Notes: generated from the sequence alone by a model not told the origin. Shown: positions 14,747 through 24,237, counted from the stretch's first letter. The stretch: 45,941 bases of DNA from an uncultured Porphyromonadaceae bacterium (GCA_947073495.1 CAMTMX010000013.1:1-45941), one strand, 5' to 3'. A program made the numbers and translations.

Positions 14747-16210
14747 TTATTTGAAGACAACATCCTCCACATGCTCGCCTATGAAAATACCTGCCATATC
14801 TGAGGTCTTGTACCATCCCGGTTTCCCCGGCATCTTGTCGTAGATATGCTCTCCGTTGATCACAAGATTGTCAAATGTCACCCCTTTTACTTTGCGTGTT
14901 TCGTCATATCCGATTATCAATGAAAGTTCCGAGCGGTCTCCGTTGTAATATATATCTTTGAAAAGTATATTTTCTATACATGTTCCAGGAGCGGCACAAT
15001 ATTTCTTGTTCCAAGGGATACGGATGTCGATCAGCCTGCCTTTACGGAAATTTTCGATGCGGATATCCTCAAATGTTATGTTTTGTACGATGTTGTTGTC
15101 ACCTGCAAGAATTGCGAACACTCCCTGATAATCAATCTGGTTTTCATGCATATCGACGACGTCTATGTTGCGATACACCACATTGGAGATAACATCTGAC
15201 GGAGCGTCTGTCCCTAATTCGGCGGCACTTCCATGGAGCCCGATCATGAATGGATGAGCCACATCCGCCCAGAGCACGGCATCTTCGGTAAGGATATTCC
15301 TACATCCCCCCTCATATCCCTTACGGGTTGCATAAATGGTGGTGCAGTCATCAGATGTGCGTGCAAAAATATGGCTATAGGTGACATCGTTTGAGGCAAA
15401 CACGTTGAATCCGTCGCCCCAGCCGTAGCTGCTCATGACCTTTACATTGGTTATCTTTACCCGGTTGCTTTTTCCTACAGGACACTGTGTGGAGAACAAT
15501 CCGTCTATCACAACATCGTTTGAACGTTGCACCTCAAGCCCTGCGCCCCTGCCTTCGGGATATACCATCCCTCTGCCGAGAATCTTGACATTATCTCCTT
15601 TGACGTGGATCGAACCGTCGATTCTTGCACCTCCGGCAACATATACAGTTTTTCCGTTTCCAACTACCATTATGGTGTCAAGTTTGTGATAGCCGGGTCC
15701 GAAATATATATGATTTTTATCTTTTTTCCATTTTTTAGGATTTTCAGGGGCGTTCACATCCAGAGGATTTGCGAATAGCTGGAGGTTTTTGAAAATTTCA
15801 CCGTTCACCTCCACCGAGAGATTGCGTGGAGTGTCAAGGGAAAATGTGAAAGTATTTCCTGAAACCTCAACAGGTATTGAATATGACAAAGGGCGGACGC
15901 GTGCATCTTTTACAGGAATTTCGTTTGAGGTCACTCTCACATCCACTTTTCCGTCGAAATCGAAGTAAGCCATCGAAACAGTCCTGACATTGTGTTTCCC
16001 TCCTATTGTCTCATCCACTTTCACGGCATAGATATCCACAGGTAGCCATTTCTCTGAACCGGTTTGACGCACTTCGACATTGAAAGTCTTGTTGAGTTGC
16101 GCTTCAGCCGGAGCCGGATAAGTCACTACTGTGGCATTTGCCATCAGTGACGAACCGAACGTTAGCAGGATTCCTGTCGCTATTCCAATCAGTTTATTTA
16201 AAATTTTCAT
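14747..16210 (-). CDS. Secreted beta-helix glycoside hydrolase, GH28/GH49-like
   Basis: A 487-aa protein with a signal peptide (about residues 1-26). An N-terminal beta-sandwich is followed, from about residue 170, by a right-handed parallel beta-helix. Candidate catalytic Asps are Asp266 (WGDGFN) and Asp287/288 (TSDDC), spaced as in GH28 polygalacturonases and GH49 dextranases; the GH28 signature NTD and the downstream HG/RIK are not obvious. The presence of an N-terminal domain is more GH49-like. The substrate is therefore open: pectic galacturonan or an alpha-glucan. It is encoded downstream of an SGNH hydrolase on the same strand. Confidence 0.7.
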   Translation of the reverse strand: MKILNKLIGIATGILLTFGSSLMANATVVTYPAPAEAQLNKTFNVEVRQTGSEKWLPVDIYAVKVDETIGGKHNVRTVSMAYFDFDGKVDVRVTSNEIPVKDARVRPLSYSIPVEVSGNTFTFSLDTPRNLSVEVNGEIFKNLQLFANPLDVNAPENPKKWKKDKNHIYFGPGYHKLDTIMVVGNGKTVYVAGGARIDGSIHVKGDNVKILGRGMVYPEGRGAGLEVQRSNDVVIDGLFSTQCPVGKSNRVKITNVKVMSSYGWGDGFNVFASNDVTYSHIFARTSDDCTTIYATRKGYEGGCRNILTEDAVLWADVAHPFMIGLHGSAAELGTDAPSDVISNVVYRNIDVVDMHENQIDYQGVFAILAGDNNIVQNITFEDIRIENFRKGRLIDIRIPWNKKYCAAPGTCIENILFKDIYYNGDRSELSLIIGYDETRKVKGVTFDNLVINGEHIYDKMPGKPGWYKTSDMAGIFIGEHVEDVVFK

Positions 16211-16229
16211 ATCTGTTAAGAGTTTGTGA

Positions 16230-16272
16230 AATAAGGTAAATAGTACGGATAGTCCGTTCTACAAACCTTATT
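16230..16272. promoter_or_regulatory. Large imperfect dyad upstream of the GH28-like gene
   Basis: The dyad is centred on 16251. The outer arms are AATAAGGT (16230-16237) and ACCTTATT (16265-16272). The inner arms are TAG-ACGGA and TCCGT-CTA around a 3-nt centre. It occupies the 98-bp gap between the SGNH and GH28-like genes, and on the minus strand TATTTTTG (16283-16290) fits a -7 box just upstream of it. It could be an operator or an attenuating hairpin. Confidence 0.5.
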
Positions 16273-16308
16273 CGTTTCGCAATGCAAAAATACTCAATAG
16301 ATATTAAA

Positions 16309-17106
16309 TTATTTGATGTTGAGGAGGTATTTGTTGTCAAATACTGTTCGTTGCGCCACTTGCTGGATGTATTCAGCAAGTTCGGGATCAAGATTGTCAG
16401 TCCATGTGCTTTGATAAGGTTTCCCAAGCATGGTGGTGTAAATGACATTGGCGGCGAGATATGTGCCGAGACGTGACGGATGACTGCGGTCTGGCCAATA
16501 GAGAGTGTTGTAGGGGCGTTCCTCCCTTACCCTTTTCCATGCCATACCGACGGGAGCACACATGGCATCATTTTCTTGTGCCATCTCGATATAACTTGTA
16601 ATGAGACGGTCTTGCATCCCCTCGTACGTCGTTATAAGGGGATAATATTCAGCTGCGGGAGCAAAACCATCTTTATGTCCCCAGGTCATATAAAAAATCA
16701 CTTTAGCATCAGGATTCCCGGAATTTGCAAGGCTATCCAGCCTGGCGGCGTAAGGATAGACATTTTCTATGACGGATTTAGTGGATTTCGCGGGTGCGGT
16801 ACTTTGCTCCTGGAGTATAACAAAGTCCCATTTGCCGTTTCCCAGAGCTTTCAACAGTTCCGGATTTTCCAAATGCTTTTTGAACGTGCATCCGCCTGGA
16901 GTAAAGGATGTGGAAGATATCTTCATTTTCTCATGCATTCCGGCATGGCTTGCAATCTGTTTTACCATTTCCGGCAGATCATGATAATGGGTGTAGCTGT
17001 TGCCAATAAACAGTACCCTTACAGAGTCAGAGCGTTCTTCCGCTTTCAAATAAAATGGAAGCAGAACACACACGATAACAATAAAACCAAGAAAGATATT
17101 TCTCAT
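16309..17106 (-). CDS. Secreted SGNH hydrolase (DUF4886-like)
   Basis: A 265-aa protein with an N-terminal signal or membrane helix (IFLGFIVIVCVLLPFYL). Block I is VLFIGNSYTHYHDLP (nucleophile Ser37), the middle region has the GGCTFKKH and DFVILQEQS blocks, and the C-terminal catalytic Asp/His are in PDRSHPSRLGTYLAA. This is the layout of SGNH/GDSL-type esterases of the DUF4886 group, common in Bacteroidales polysaccharide loci. It probably removes ester groups from a glycan. It precedes the GH28-like gene by 98 bp, consistent with one operon. Confidence 0.82.
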   Translation of the reverse strand: MRNIFLGFIVIVCVLLPFYLKAEERSDSVRVLFIGNSYTHYHDLPEMVKQIASHAGMHEKMKISSTSFTPGGCTFKKHLENPELLKALGNGKWDFVILQEQSTAPAKSTKSVIENVYPYAARLDSLANSGNPDAKVIFYMTWGHKDGFAPAAEYYPLITTYEGMQDRLITSYIEMAQENDAMCAPVGMAWKRVREERPYNTLYWPDRSHPSRLGTYLAANVIYTTMLGKPYQSTWTDNLDPELAEYIQQVAQRTVFDNKYLLNIK

Positions 17107-17193
17107 TTATAAAATTATTTTGATTGGTAAGGATATTGCTTAAACGACACCATTTATTATTTATTCGTACACATAAAAAGATTTACTTAATGA

Positions 17194-18375
17194 TTGAATA
17201 ATATTGTATGTATATGTTTTAATGACGATGTGAAGTGGGTAGAATCGGTTCGCACCGGACCACGAAAGTGTATCGCAAGTGAAGCAGATGAAAAGTTGCT
17301 TCTTGAAAAGCGCACAAGCAGAATGTTGACCTTTGACGCTCTTCCATGCTTTGATGCCACAATTGATGATATTGACATTGCGGCATTCCGTCAGATTTAT
17401 CTCCCGAAAGCTTTTCCGGATGATGTTTTGAGAACTGATATGCGCACAGTCGAGCAGCAAATGCAGGCCCTCGGCTATTTTAACGTGAAGTATAACTGTC
17501 CTACCTTCGCAGGAGTCATTATGTTTGGCAAACGTCCCGAACAGTTCCTGTCCGGAAGTTATGTGCAGTATGTACGTTTCAGCGGCACCGACCGCGCCGG
17601 TGAAATCAAGAGCGAATACAAATTTGCCGGAAATCTTGTGAAGATTCTTTCCCAACTTGATACATTCGTGGATGCTACAATCACGAATCGCCGTCCTGTG
17701 CCAGTGTCGGCGCTACGTGAAGAAATGGTTGTCGATTATCCTCACTGGGCTACCCGCGAGCTATTGATGAATGCCATCTGCCACAGAGATTACGAGGGCA
17801 ATGGCCCGGTACAGTTCTATCAGTATGACGACCGTATCGAAATAATGAATCCAGGAGGTCTCTACGGCAAAGCCACACCCGAAAACTTCCCCTATGTCAA
17901 CGATTACCGCAACGGCGTTGTAGCTGAAGGCATGAAGGTACTTGGGTTCGTGAACCGTTATAGCCGAGGTGTTCAGGCGGTCCAGGATGAACTCCGCACA
18001 AACGGAAATGGAGAGGCAGACTTCAAGCTTCACCTCGGCACAGCCTTTCTTGTCATTGAAAACATAGCAAATAAAGAATCAAATAAAGAATCAAATAAAG
18101 AATCAAATAAAGAATCAAATAAAGAATCAAATAAAGAAAAGCAAATAAAGAGACAGATAGAAATAATCTGCAATATGATTAGAGAAAATCCTGCCTCTAC
18201 ATATGGAGACTTCATGAATGCACTGGAAATTGGCTACTCATCAGTTTATGAAAGAGTGAAATTTCTTAAACAGAAAGGAGTTATCCGCCGAGATGGTGGC
18301 CTTTACGGGGGCAGATGGTTAATTAATGAAGACCTTTATTTTCAACTCTATCCATCATCTGAGACAACATTCTGA
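17194..18375 (+). pseudogene. 5'-truncated AlbA/HATPase-type ATP-binding protein
   Basis: The readable protein (up to 393 aa) has the middle and C-terminal parts of the 'putative DNA-binding, AlbA_2/HATPase_c_4' family. It has a GPRKCIASEADEKLLLEKR linker, an ATPase-like block (ATRELLMNAICHRDY, DDRIEIMNPGGLYG), a five-fold NKES repeat and a C-terminal winged helix (VYERVKFLKQKGVIRRDG). The N-terminal AlbA/Schlafen-like domain is missing. The frame opens only with TTG and its first ATG is at 17323, inside conserved sequence. It is therefore probably a decayed copy. It lies on the opposite strand to its neighbours, as an inserted unit would. Confidence 0.7.
18070..18129 (+). repeat. Five perfect 12-bp coding repeats
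   Basis: AATAAAGAATCA is repeated five times in tandem, followed by a degenerate sixth copy. In frame it encodes (N-K-E-S)5 between the ATPase-like and winged-helix parts. The 12-bp period keeps the frame if copy number changes. Confidence 0.95.
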
Positions 18376-18560
18376 TTAGCTGGCAGTTTTTATTTGCAGA
18401 GAAAATCACAGTACTAATACAGACAAGATAATGTCACACATAAGACACTTAACCACTATGTGGTACTTGTTGTGCATTTCAATATGACCGACACCGTGAG
18501 TCGAGGCATAAAAGAGGCATCAAGAAGGGTCATCGTATTGATGAAACAGTCGCGTAGGAC

Positions 18561-18896
18561 ATGATTCAGCGCGGTCTCATTGAAGGCGAAGCTCCAAACT
18601 ACCGTATCTCGCTGACAATAGCCAAGAAAACTAAGCAACCTTCTGGTTATACTCGCGTTGTCGGTTTAGAGCGTGATAAGATAAAGCATATGGTACTCCA
18701 ATATATTCAGAACGCTGGTGCGGATGGCGCCAAGCGCAGTGAAATCATGGAATATCTCGGTGGCACTCTCCCCAGCCGTAATACTCCCGAACAAAACGGT
18801 CAAATGGTCGGTAATATTCTCAAGGAATTGGATGCAGATAATCTCATCAAACCTATTGGTAAAAAATGGTTTGAGCAGAGCCCTGCACAGAAATAA
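18561..18896 (+). pseudogene. Winged-helix C-terminal fragment of an AlbA-type protein
   Basis: The 111-aa frame resembles the C-terminal winged-helix tail of the same protein family (HMVLQYIQNAGADGAKRSEI...EYLGGTLPSRNTPEQNGQMV). Just upstream (18456-18550) are pieces in other frames (GHRIDETVA then a stop; YVVLVVHFNMTDTVSRGIK) that look like the preceding part broken by frameshifts and a TAG. I read 18400-18896 as the remains of a second family member or a duplicated 3' end, not a stand-alone gene. Confidence 0.5.
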
Positions 18897-18941
18897 GCGA
18901 AAAATAAGTGGTTACAATTCCAAAAACAACTAGTTGAATCT

Positions 18942-18985
18942 ATTTTACGACTATTTCACGACTAATTAGCTCGATTTTACGACTA
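18942..18985 (+). repeat. Three 12-bp direct repeats
   Basis: ATTTTACGACTA, ATTTCACGACTA and ATTTTACGACTA start at 18942, 18953 and 18974. They are flanked by the palindrome CAACTAGTTG (18928-18937) and by a second ACTAGTTG (18982-18989). They lie in the gap downstream of the pseudogene fragments. Confidence 0.7.
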
Positions 18986-19077
18986 GTTGGCTTCCCACAT
19001 CGGATTTGACCAGGTTAAGGTCTCATTCAGGCCTTTATGGGAACGGAATAAAACGATAATTCTATCATAGACAAAGC

Positions 19078-19106
19078 AAGAGCGAGACATTTGCCTCGCT
19101 CTTTTT
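19078..19106 (+). terminator. Intrinsic terminator after the AlbA-type remnant
   Basis: AAGAGCGAG (19078-19086) pairs with CTCGCTCTT (19095-19103) and is followed by further T residues. The right arm and its downstream flank are identical over 21 bp (19093-19113) to those of the terminator after the Rpn-type gene (24254-24274). Confidence 0.88.
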
Positions 19107-19172
19107 GCAGCCTTAGACTGCTGACTTAATTAACTAATCTTATCTAATTTCTTATTCAAGCATCGTTGTTTA

Positions 19173-21455
19173 TTACTGCTCACGGTATTTTATATTCACC
19201 ATGCCGTTTTCCACACGTGGAGTTGTATCTTTTCCATTTACGACAAGAGTCTTGGGATTGCCTTTAATTGAAAGGTTGACTCGCGGTTGCCCTGTGACTT
19301 CAACTTTAAGAGTGTCTTTATCTGAATGGGCTATAGCGTTCAGTTTGGAAAGGGAGGAGAAATAGACATCTTTACCACTGCGCACGGAGCTGCCGTGACC
19401 GACAAACATCTCGGAAGGATTTTTCGGATCACCCCCTTCCGGATAACTTACTGCCAACATATAGGCATCCGTGGTCCATCCGTCGGCATCAATCCATGAG
19501 TTAAGATGCATCAGTCTGCCGTCGGCGAGTTGATTGATATAGAGATCTGTCACTTTCCCATTGTCGTGAATCCGCAAACCGATCCAGTTGGAACCCTCCC
19601 TACGTTCTATCACCGGAAGATCCTCCTTTTTCTGTTTGGGATCATCCTTGAGAATAATTGCCGTAACCCCTTTCACATTATCTCTAACACCGGGAAGATG
19701 AAAACTCCAGTAGGTTTCTGTGGTGTCAAGCCTTTCAGTCGGACCTTCGTGAGTCTCCCAATATAGATCTTCGGGATAGTCATGCACGAAATTGCTATAT
19801 GCAAGAGGCCGTGGAAATATGGGACGGATAATAGCAGCCGAATTTCCGTTGGTTATCTCAAGATCATAACCCCGCTTCTCAGCTTTACCTCCCGGATGCC
19901 ATACCCATTCGAATGTGCCCGGCTCATGGCTGTGGAGATCATCGACCACATATATTACATCGTCTATCCAAAGATAATGACGGAAATTACGGTCGAGCCA
20001 ACGTGACATAGGACCTGTGCCATCGGCAAGCACGTATTTGATATTACCGCCGTCAAGAAGCCCAGAAAGAGACCCTGGAAGCATCGTACCATGATATTGC
20101 TGATAACGCGGTTGACCTTCACCATTGAATTTCACTACATTATGGGCATCACTTTGGAAGAAATAATTGCGGTATTCAGGTTTGCCATAGCTACAGTTGC
20201 CGGCATCTTTTATAATGTCTACTCCCTTATGGAACAAGACGATGGAATTTGCATCGGCATGTGAGTGGTTCCATGTCATGCCGCTTTTCACGGCAAGCAT
20301 GGTTGCATCCTTTTTCCAGGAATCGCGCATAGTCGCCCAACCGAAATCTTTCCATAGATGCGAAGTCGGGAGATCAGGAATTTCCGGAGCTTTGGAAGTG
20401 TCGGGAGAATAAACAAATCCTATTGGGAAACGTACGGGGTAACCTTCCCGGAACTGTTGTGGATCGACCTGATTGATATACCAAAGTGTTTCCGGAGCCT
20501 CAGCACCCATTGCATATGCGAGAATCATTGAACTTTCACCGGTCACATTCTTGTGGCTGTCGCCAAAACTTAAGCTGTACAGTTCACCGGTGCGTGGATA
20601 AGACGCATTGCTGAAAAATGCCGGAAGTTGATACATCTGGGGGATATCTTCGAGATTTGCATCTGGATGGGAGTTCAGCCATGCGAGCCGCATCATCAAT
20701 GCCTGAGTGGTGCCGAAACTGGCATAATTTATACTTTCATACATTCCACCGTCACGATCGAATGTCTTTGGCTTGTGTTGGATCACGTCTCCGGCGAAGT
20801 CAAACCATTCGGGAAGTGCCTCAACAGCCTTTTGTGCAAGCGCCTCGGCATCCGGACGTTCATTCCCTATTGCCATGGCAAGCATGGCACCGCCGTTGAT
20901 ACATGCAGTCCACCAGTTATGGCCCATTGAATTGAGTGAGTGAATGCGTGTTGGCTCTATAAGCCAGTCTCCAAGCAAAGGTTCTACTGCAAGATTATAC
21001 AACCCGTCGGCAATCTCTTTGCGTTCGGCAGGAGTCATTAGATTATAAACCACGTCATATCCAATCGCACACTGCAGAGCTCTCCATCCCATATTCAGCT
21101 CACTACGCCATGACGGTTTGCGTGCCATCATCTCGCCGTTGCTCCAAGATTTTGTTTTGGAGGCTTTCTTTAGCAGATCGATAATTTTGTCGGAATATTT
21201 TTTATCGCCTGTCATCATATAAGCAAGGGCGATATATTCAATATCATGATAGTCATTCTTTTTGAGAAGGTCATCCGCTTTCTTTTGGATTTCCTTCCAC
21301 CCTTTTTGCCGCGCCGGATCGTCTGCCATCATTTTCTTTGCATTCTCCACCCGGTCGGGTGTGAAAAGCAATGAGGGATGCTTGATCTCTTTAGCAGACA
21401 ATGTCAGAAATGACGCACATGCCAGACATATCGGTAATATAAGTTTCATATTCAT
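19173..21455 (-). CDS. Heparinase II/III-type polysaccharide lyase, secreted
   Basis: A 760-aa protein with a signal peptide (about residues 1-21). The helical N-terminal half contains MGHNWWTACINGG (178-189) and YESINYASFG (239-248). The heparinase II/III-like beta half begins near 360 and carries NHSHADANSIVLFHKG (396-411) and SDAHNVVKFNGEGQ (435-448). The conserved Asn/His/Tyr set fits uronic-acid-directed lyases, but the exact polysaccharide (glycosaminoglycan-like or pectic) cannot be read from the sequence. A GH127/146 remnant lies 12 bp upstream, suggesting a pectic or arabinan context. An ATG at 21449 is an alternative start. Confidence 0.85.
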   Translation of the reverse strand: MNMKLILPICLACASFLTLSAKEIKHPSLLFTPDRVENAKKMMADDPARQKGWKEIQKKADDLLKKNDYHDIEYIALAYMMTGDKKYSDKIIDLLKKASKTKSWSNGEMMARKPSWRSELNMGWRALQCAIGYDVVYNLMTPAERKEIADGLYNLAVEPLLGDWLIEPTRIHSLNSMGHNWWTACINGGAMLAMAIGNERPDAEALAQKAVEALPEWFDFAGDVIQHKPKTFDRDGGMYESINYASFGTTQALMMRLAWLNSHPDANLEDIPQMYQLPAFFSNASYPRTGELYSLSFGDSHKNVTGESSMILAYAMGAEAPETLWYINQVDPQQFREGYPVRFPIGFVYSPDTSKAPEIPDLPTSHLWKDFGWATMRDSWKKDATMLAVKSGMTWNHSHADANSIVLFHKGVDIIKDAGNCSYGKPEYRNYFFQSDAHNVVKFNGEGQPRYQQYHGTMLPGSLSGLLDGGNIKYVLADGTGPMSRWLDRNFRHYLWIDDVIYVVDDLHSHEPGTFEWVWHPGGKAEKRGYDLEITNGNSAAIIRPIFPRPLAYSNFVHDYPEDLYWETHEGPTERLDTTETYWSFHLPGVRDNVKGVTAIILKDDPKQKKEDLPVIERREGSNWIGLRIHDNGKVTDLYINQLADGRLMHLNSWIDADGWTTDAYMLAVSYPEGGDPKNPSEMFVGHGSSVRSGKDVYFSSLSKLNAIAHSDKDTLKVEVTGQPRVNLSIKGNPKTLVVNGKDTTPRVENGMVNIKYREQ

Positions 21456-21467
21456 TGGTTTATCGTA

Positions 21468-21720
21468 TTATTTCTTGTCTTTATTGAAATCCCAATACAC
21501 ACCGTAACGACAATGATTGAGATCGTAGAGCGGAGAGAACTCAAGTCCCTCGGCAGTGACGAATGTGAGAGACTCTCCCTTCCGGGTCATTTTTTTAGCA
21601 ACCTCACGTGGTGACCTCCAGAACGACACGTCCGGAATGTTGACCCGGATATACCGACTGGCTGTTTGCACTGAATGCCGACATGAGAGTGGCAGATATT
21701 AAAAAATGTGATAATTTCAT
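21468..21720 (-). pseudogene. Remnant of a GH127/GH146-type enzyme, N and C termini only
   Basis: From the ATG at 21720 the minus strand encodes a signal peptide (MKLSHFLISATLMSAFSA) followed by SVYPGQHSG, a typical mature start in GH127/146-like proteins. It meets a stop about 17 residues later. In another frame, DNA up to 21468 encodes MTRKGESLTFVTAEGLEFSP and then LNHCRYGVYW, which matches the extreme C-terminus of beta-L-arabinofuranosidase-like proteins. Some 600-700 codons between them are missing, so this is an internal-deletion scar. The family call is moderate. Confidence 0.6.
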
Positions 21721-21839
21721 GTATCGGTTTTTTTATTTACGGATTGACCGGAACGTTTATTTTCCACAAGAATCGGGAGATTATTTCATTCTTGCATTTA
21801 TATATGCGTATGAAATCAATTTTTTACTCAATGTTTTGC

Positions 21840-23123
21840 TCATTTGACACTACTGATTTTTATTGTCAGTTCCTGTACTGCCGATTTGTAATTGTTGTCG
21901 CCGTCAGCTTCCAGACATAATGTGATGTCTTTCCACTGGCGTTTCGGGTCTTTCCCAAAATAGTCCGGATCGTATTTGAAGGTATATTCTCCTGTCTGAA
22001 TCACCGGGCCTGAAAGTATTACCACCTTTGGTTTTACGGAAGCATGCTTTTCACTCGCTTCGCTCCTGGTTTCGTTTGCGAAGAAAGGTTCCACTATAAA
22101 TTCGGAAGTGTCGATTTCCATGTGCATCTTTACATGCATATCAGGATTATATCGGATCTGTTTGCCGTTTATTTTTGCGGAGAGATACTGCATTTTCTTA
22201 CCCAAAGATGCTTTGTAACGGGATTTGGTAAGACTGACCATTTCTTTGTCATGATACCAGAATTGATCGTGCGGATCAGTGCTTTCGGTGCCGTCTTCAA
22301 ACCAACGGGAATAATATTCTCCTCCGGCAGGACGGGGATTGGCGAGTGATTTTTCAATGAATTTTGCAATGTAGTCTTGCGTTTCCTCACTTAAATCGAA
22401 ATGTCCCTTCCCGGCATCGCATAGAAAAGATATCCGGCTTTCCGGATACATCATGCGGAAAGCCAATGCCGGTCTCACTCTCGCCTCCCACCATTCGTAC
22501 TCGCCTTGAATCATCAGTCCGGGTATGCTGTCGATATTTCTGTTTCGACCCCATTCTATGTTTTCCCTACCATATCCGCAAAGGTTTGTACGAGGGGCGT
22601 CACCATGATAGGAGATTATGCAAAGAGTGCGGTCGGGATTCCATGCTGCGAAATTCCAGGGGAATGTGGCTTGCGCCGAATGTCCGAATGGGATGACAGG
22701 TACATTTCCGATTTCCGGATGACCTGAATTTATTGAAAAATCTGATATTATCGAGTCAAATCTTTCCTGACATTCCTTTGTCACATCCCAGTTTTGTGAG
22801 CCGTTTTGGATAAAAGCCATAGCCACGCCGAGACTATCCATTTTCTTACAGAATCGTTCACTTCTGAATAATACCTCCTCTGTCATATTTTGATGCGCAT
22901 ATAGAACTGCTTTCACATCTTTTTGAGTTTTGGGTAGACGCAGACAAGCCCGATCTCCTTCTTCCCCCAGTATATAGTCAAAATATGGAGAGTATTTGGA
23001 AACGTCAGTGGCATAAGACGAAGTATCATGATAATCCCTGCCAATTTCTGCCTGTGGAAATTTTTCACCGAAAGCCGATAAAGATCCGGCAATCAGTATA
23101 ATTGATAATAGGAGTCTGGACAT
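21840..23123 (-). CDS. Secreted alpha/beta-hydrolase-like protein
   Basis: A 427-aa protein with a signal peptide (about residues 1-20). A serine-hydrolase elbow is present as PVIPFGHSAQATFPW (Ser149), followed by CIISYHGDAPRTN near 170 and GKGHFDL near 240, which could supply the Asp and His. The N-terminal 230 residues resemble the alpha/beta hydrolase fold; the C-terminal part looks like beta-sandwich. A role as a carbohydrate esterase in the surrounding polysaccharide locus is inference. It probably heads the unit with the GH127 remnant and the lyase (119-bp gap). Confidence 0.65.
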   Translation of the reverse strand: MSRLLLSIILIAGSLSAFGEKFPQAEIGRDYHDTSSYATDVSKYSPYFDYILGEEGDRACLRLPKTQKDVKAVLYAHQNMTEEVLFRSERFCKKMDSLGVAMAFIQNGSQNWDVTKECQERFDSIISDFSINSGHPEIGNVPVIPFGHSAQATFPWNFAAWNPDRTLCIISYHGDAPRTNLCGYGRENIEWGRNRNIDSIPGLMIQGEYEWWEARVRPALAFRMMYPESRISFLCDAGKGHFDLSEETQDYIAKFIEKSLANPRPAGGEYYSRWFEDGTESTDPHDQFWYHDKEMVSLTKSRYKASLGKKMQYLSAKINGKQIRYNPDMHVKMHMEIDTSEFIVEPFFANETRSEASEKHASVKPKVVILSGPVIQTGEYTFKYDPDYFGKDPKRQWKDITLCLEADGDNNYKSAVQELTIKISSVK

Positions 23124-23242
23124 ATCTTTTAATGATGTTTGAGTTATAGTAGTATGGTTTTATTTTAAATACGCATAATTAATAGAATTTACACAACCCT
23201 AATGAAAATTTAAGGGCATATTTCGAATAGTTAGAAATTTCT

Positions 23243-23273
23243 TTTGAGATTATTGAAAAAATGCGTATATTTG
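23243..23273 (+). promoter_or_regulatory. Promoter of the Rpn-type nuclease gene
   Basis: TTTG (23243-23246), 19 bp and TATATTTG (23266-23273) match the consensus exactly. The in-frame ATG at 23261 lies inside this promoter, so the ATG at 23300 is the real start. Confidence 0.85.
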
Positions 23274-23299
23274 TGAAATTAAATCAAATAAATCAGATT

Positions 23300-24202
23300 A
23301 TGGGGAAGTTTATCAATCCGTTCACCGATGAGGGTTTCAAAAGAATCTTCGGTCAGGAAATACATAAGGATCTCCTGATCAGTTTTCTCAATGAATTGAT
23401 TCATGGTGACAATCCGATAGTTGACATTGTCTTCCGCGACAAGGAGATATTTCCCCAGTTCTTCGACGGCAGAAGAATCATCTATGATATCTACTGCACC
23501 ACAGAGAATGGAGAACATGTGATTGTCGAGATGCAGAACGCCGCCCAACCTTTTTTCAAGGACCGTTCCATCTTCTATGCCGCATCAGCGATAGCGCAGC
23601 AGGGGGAACGCGGAAAGGATTGGAATTTCGATGTCAAAAGGGTGTATGGCATATTCTTCCTTAATTTCTATATGGACGGTCTTAAGGACTGGTCACTCTG
23701 TTCGGAAGTGTCATTGCATTTCAAGGGCACAACTGAACAATTTTCGGACAAACTGCATCTTTACTATATAACCCTTCCCAAGATGGAGAAGAGCGAATCA
23801 GAGTGTGAGACAGATTTTGAAAGATGGATTTATATACTAAAGCATATGGAGACACTTGAAAGGATGCCGTTCAAGGCACAGAATATTATTTTCGGCAGAC
23901 TTGAGGAGGTCTGCAACCTCAATTCCCTGTCAAGGCAGGAGCGCCTTAATTATGACGAGTCTCTGAAGGTATACCGCGACGGTGTCGCAGTAGTTGAATA
24001 TGCCGTACAGCGAGGCAGGAAAGAAGGTCTGAAAGAAGGATTGAAAGAAGGACTGGAAAAAGGTATGGAAAAAGGTATAGAAAAGGGTAGGACGGAAACC
24101 TTGGCAACCAATATCCGCACTATGCGGGATGCAGGATTGGATGCATCCACCATAGCCCGATACCTGGCTTTAACACCGGATGAAGTGGCAAAATATTTTT
24201 GA
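23300..24202 (+). CDS. Rpn/PD-(D/E)XK nuclease-family transposase-like protein
   Basis: A 300-aa cytoplasmic protein. The N-terminus FINPFTDEGFKRIFG and the nuclease core with Asp63 (YDIYC) and Glu77-x-Gln79 (VIVEMQ) are typical of the PD-(D/E)XK nuclease family transposases (Rpn-like recombination-promoting nucleases). The C-terminal region has the usual run of KEGLKEGLKEGLEKG repeats (about 248-270) and ends with a helix-turn-helix-like DASTIARYLALTPDEVAKYF. It lies on the plus strand between minus-strand polysaccharide genes with its own promoter and terminator, so it may have inserted there. Confidence 0.88.
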   Translation: MGKFINPFTDEGFKRIFGQEIHKDLLISFLNELIHGDNPIVDIVFRDKEIFPQFFDGRRIIYDIYCTTENGEHVIVEMQNAAQPFFKDRSIFYAASAIAQQGERGKDWNFDVKRVYGIFFLNFYMDGLKDWSLCSEVSLHFKGTTEQFSDKLHLYYITLPKMEKSESECETDFERWIYILKHMETLERMPFKAQNIIFGRLEEVCNLNSLSRQERLNYDESLKVYRDGVAVVEYAVQRGRKEGLKEGLKEGLEKGMEKGIEKGRTETLATNIRTMRDAGLDASTIARYLALTPDEVAKYF

Positions 24203-24237
24203 AATCTTTTCCCATATTTTGGCGTAATCTAAAAAAT

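Noticed and set aside
18061-18141. A short CRISPR-like array
   Set aside because: The 12-bp units are directly tandem with no spacers and are translated as NKES.
23261-23299. Upstream start of the Rpn-type protein at 23261
   Set aside because: This ATG is inside a perfect TTTG-N19-TATATTTG promoter, so it cannot be translated from that transcript.
23300-24202. Complete transposon or insertion sequence
   Set aside because: Rpn-type proteins are called transposases by family name, but no terminal inverted repeats or target duplication could be found around it.
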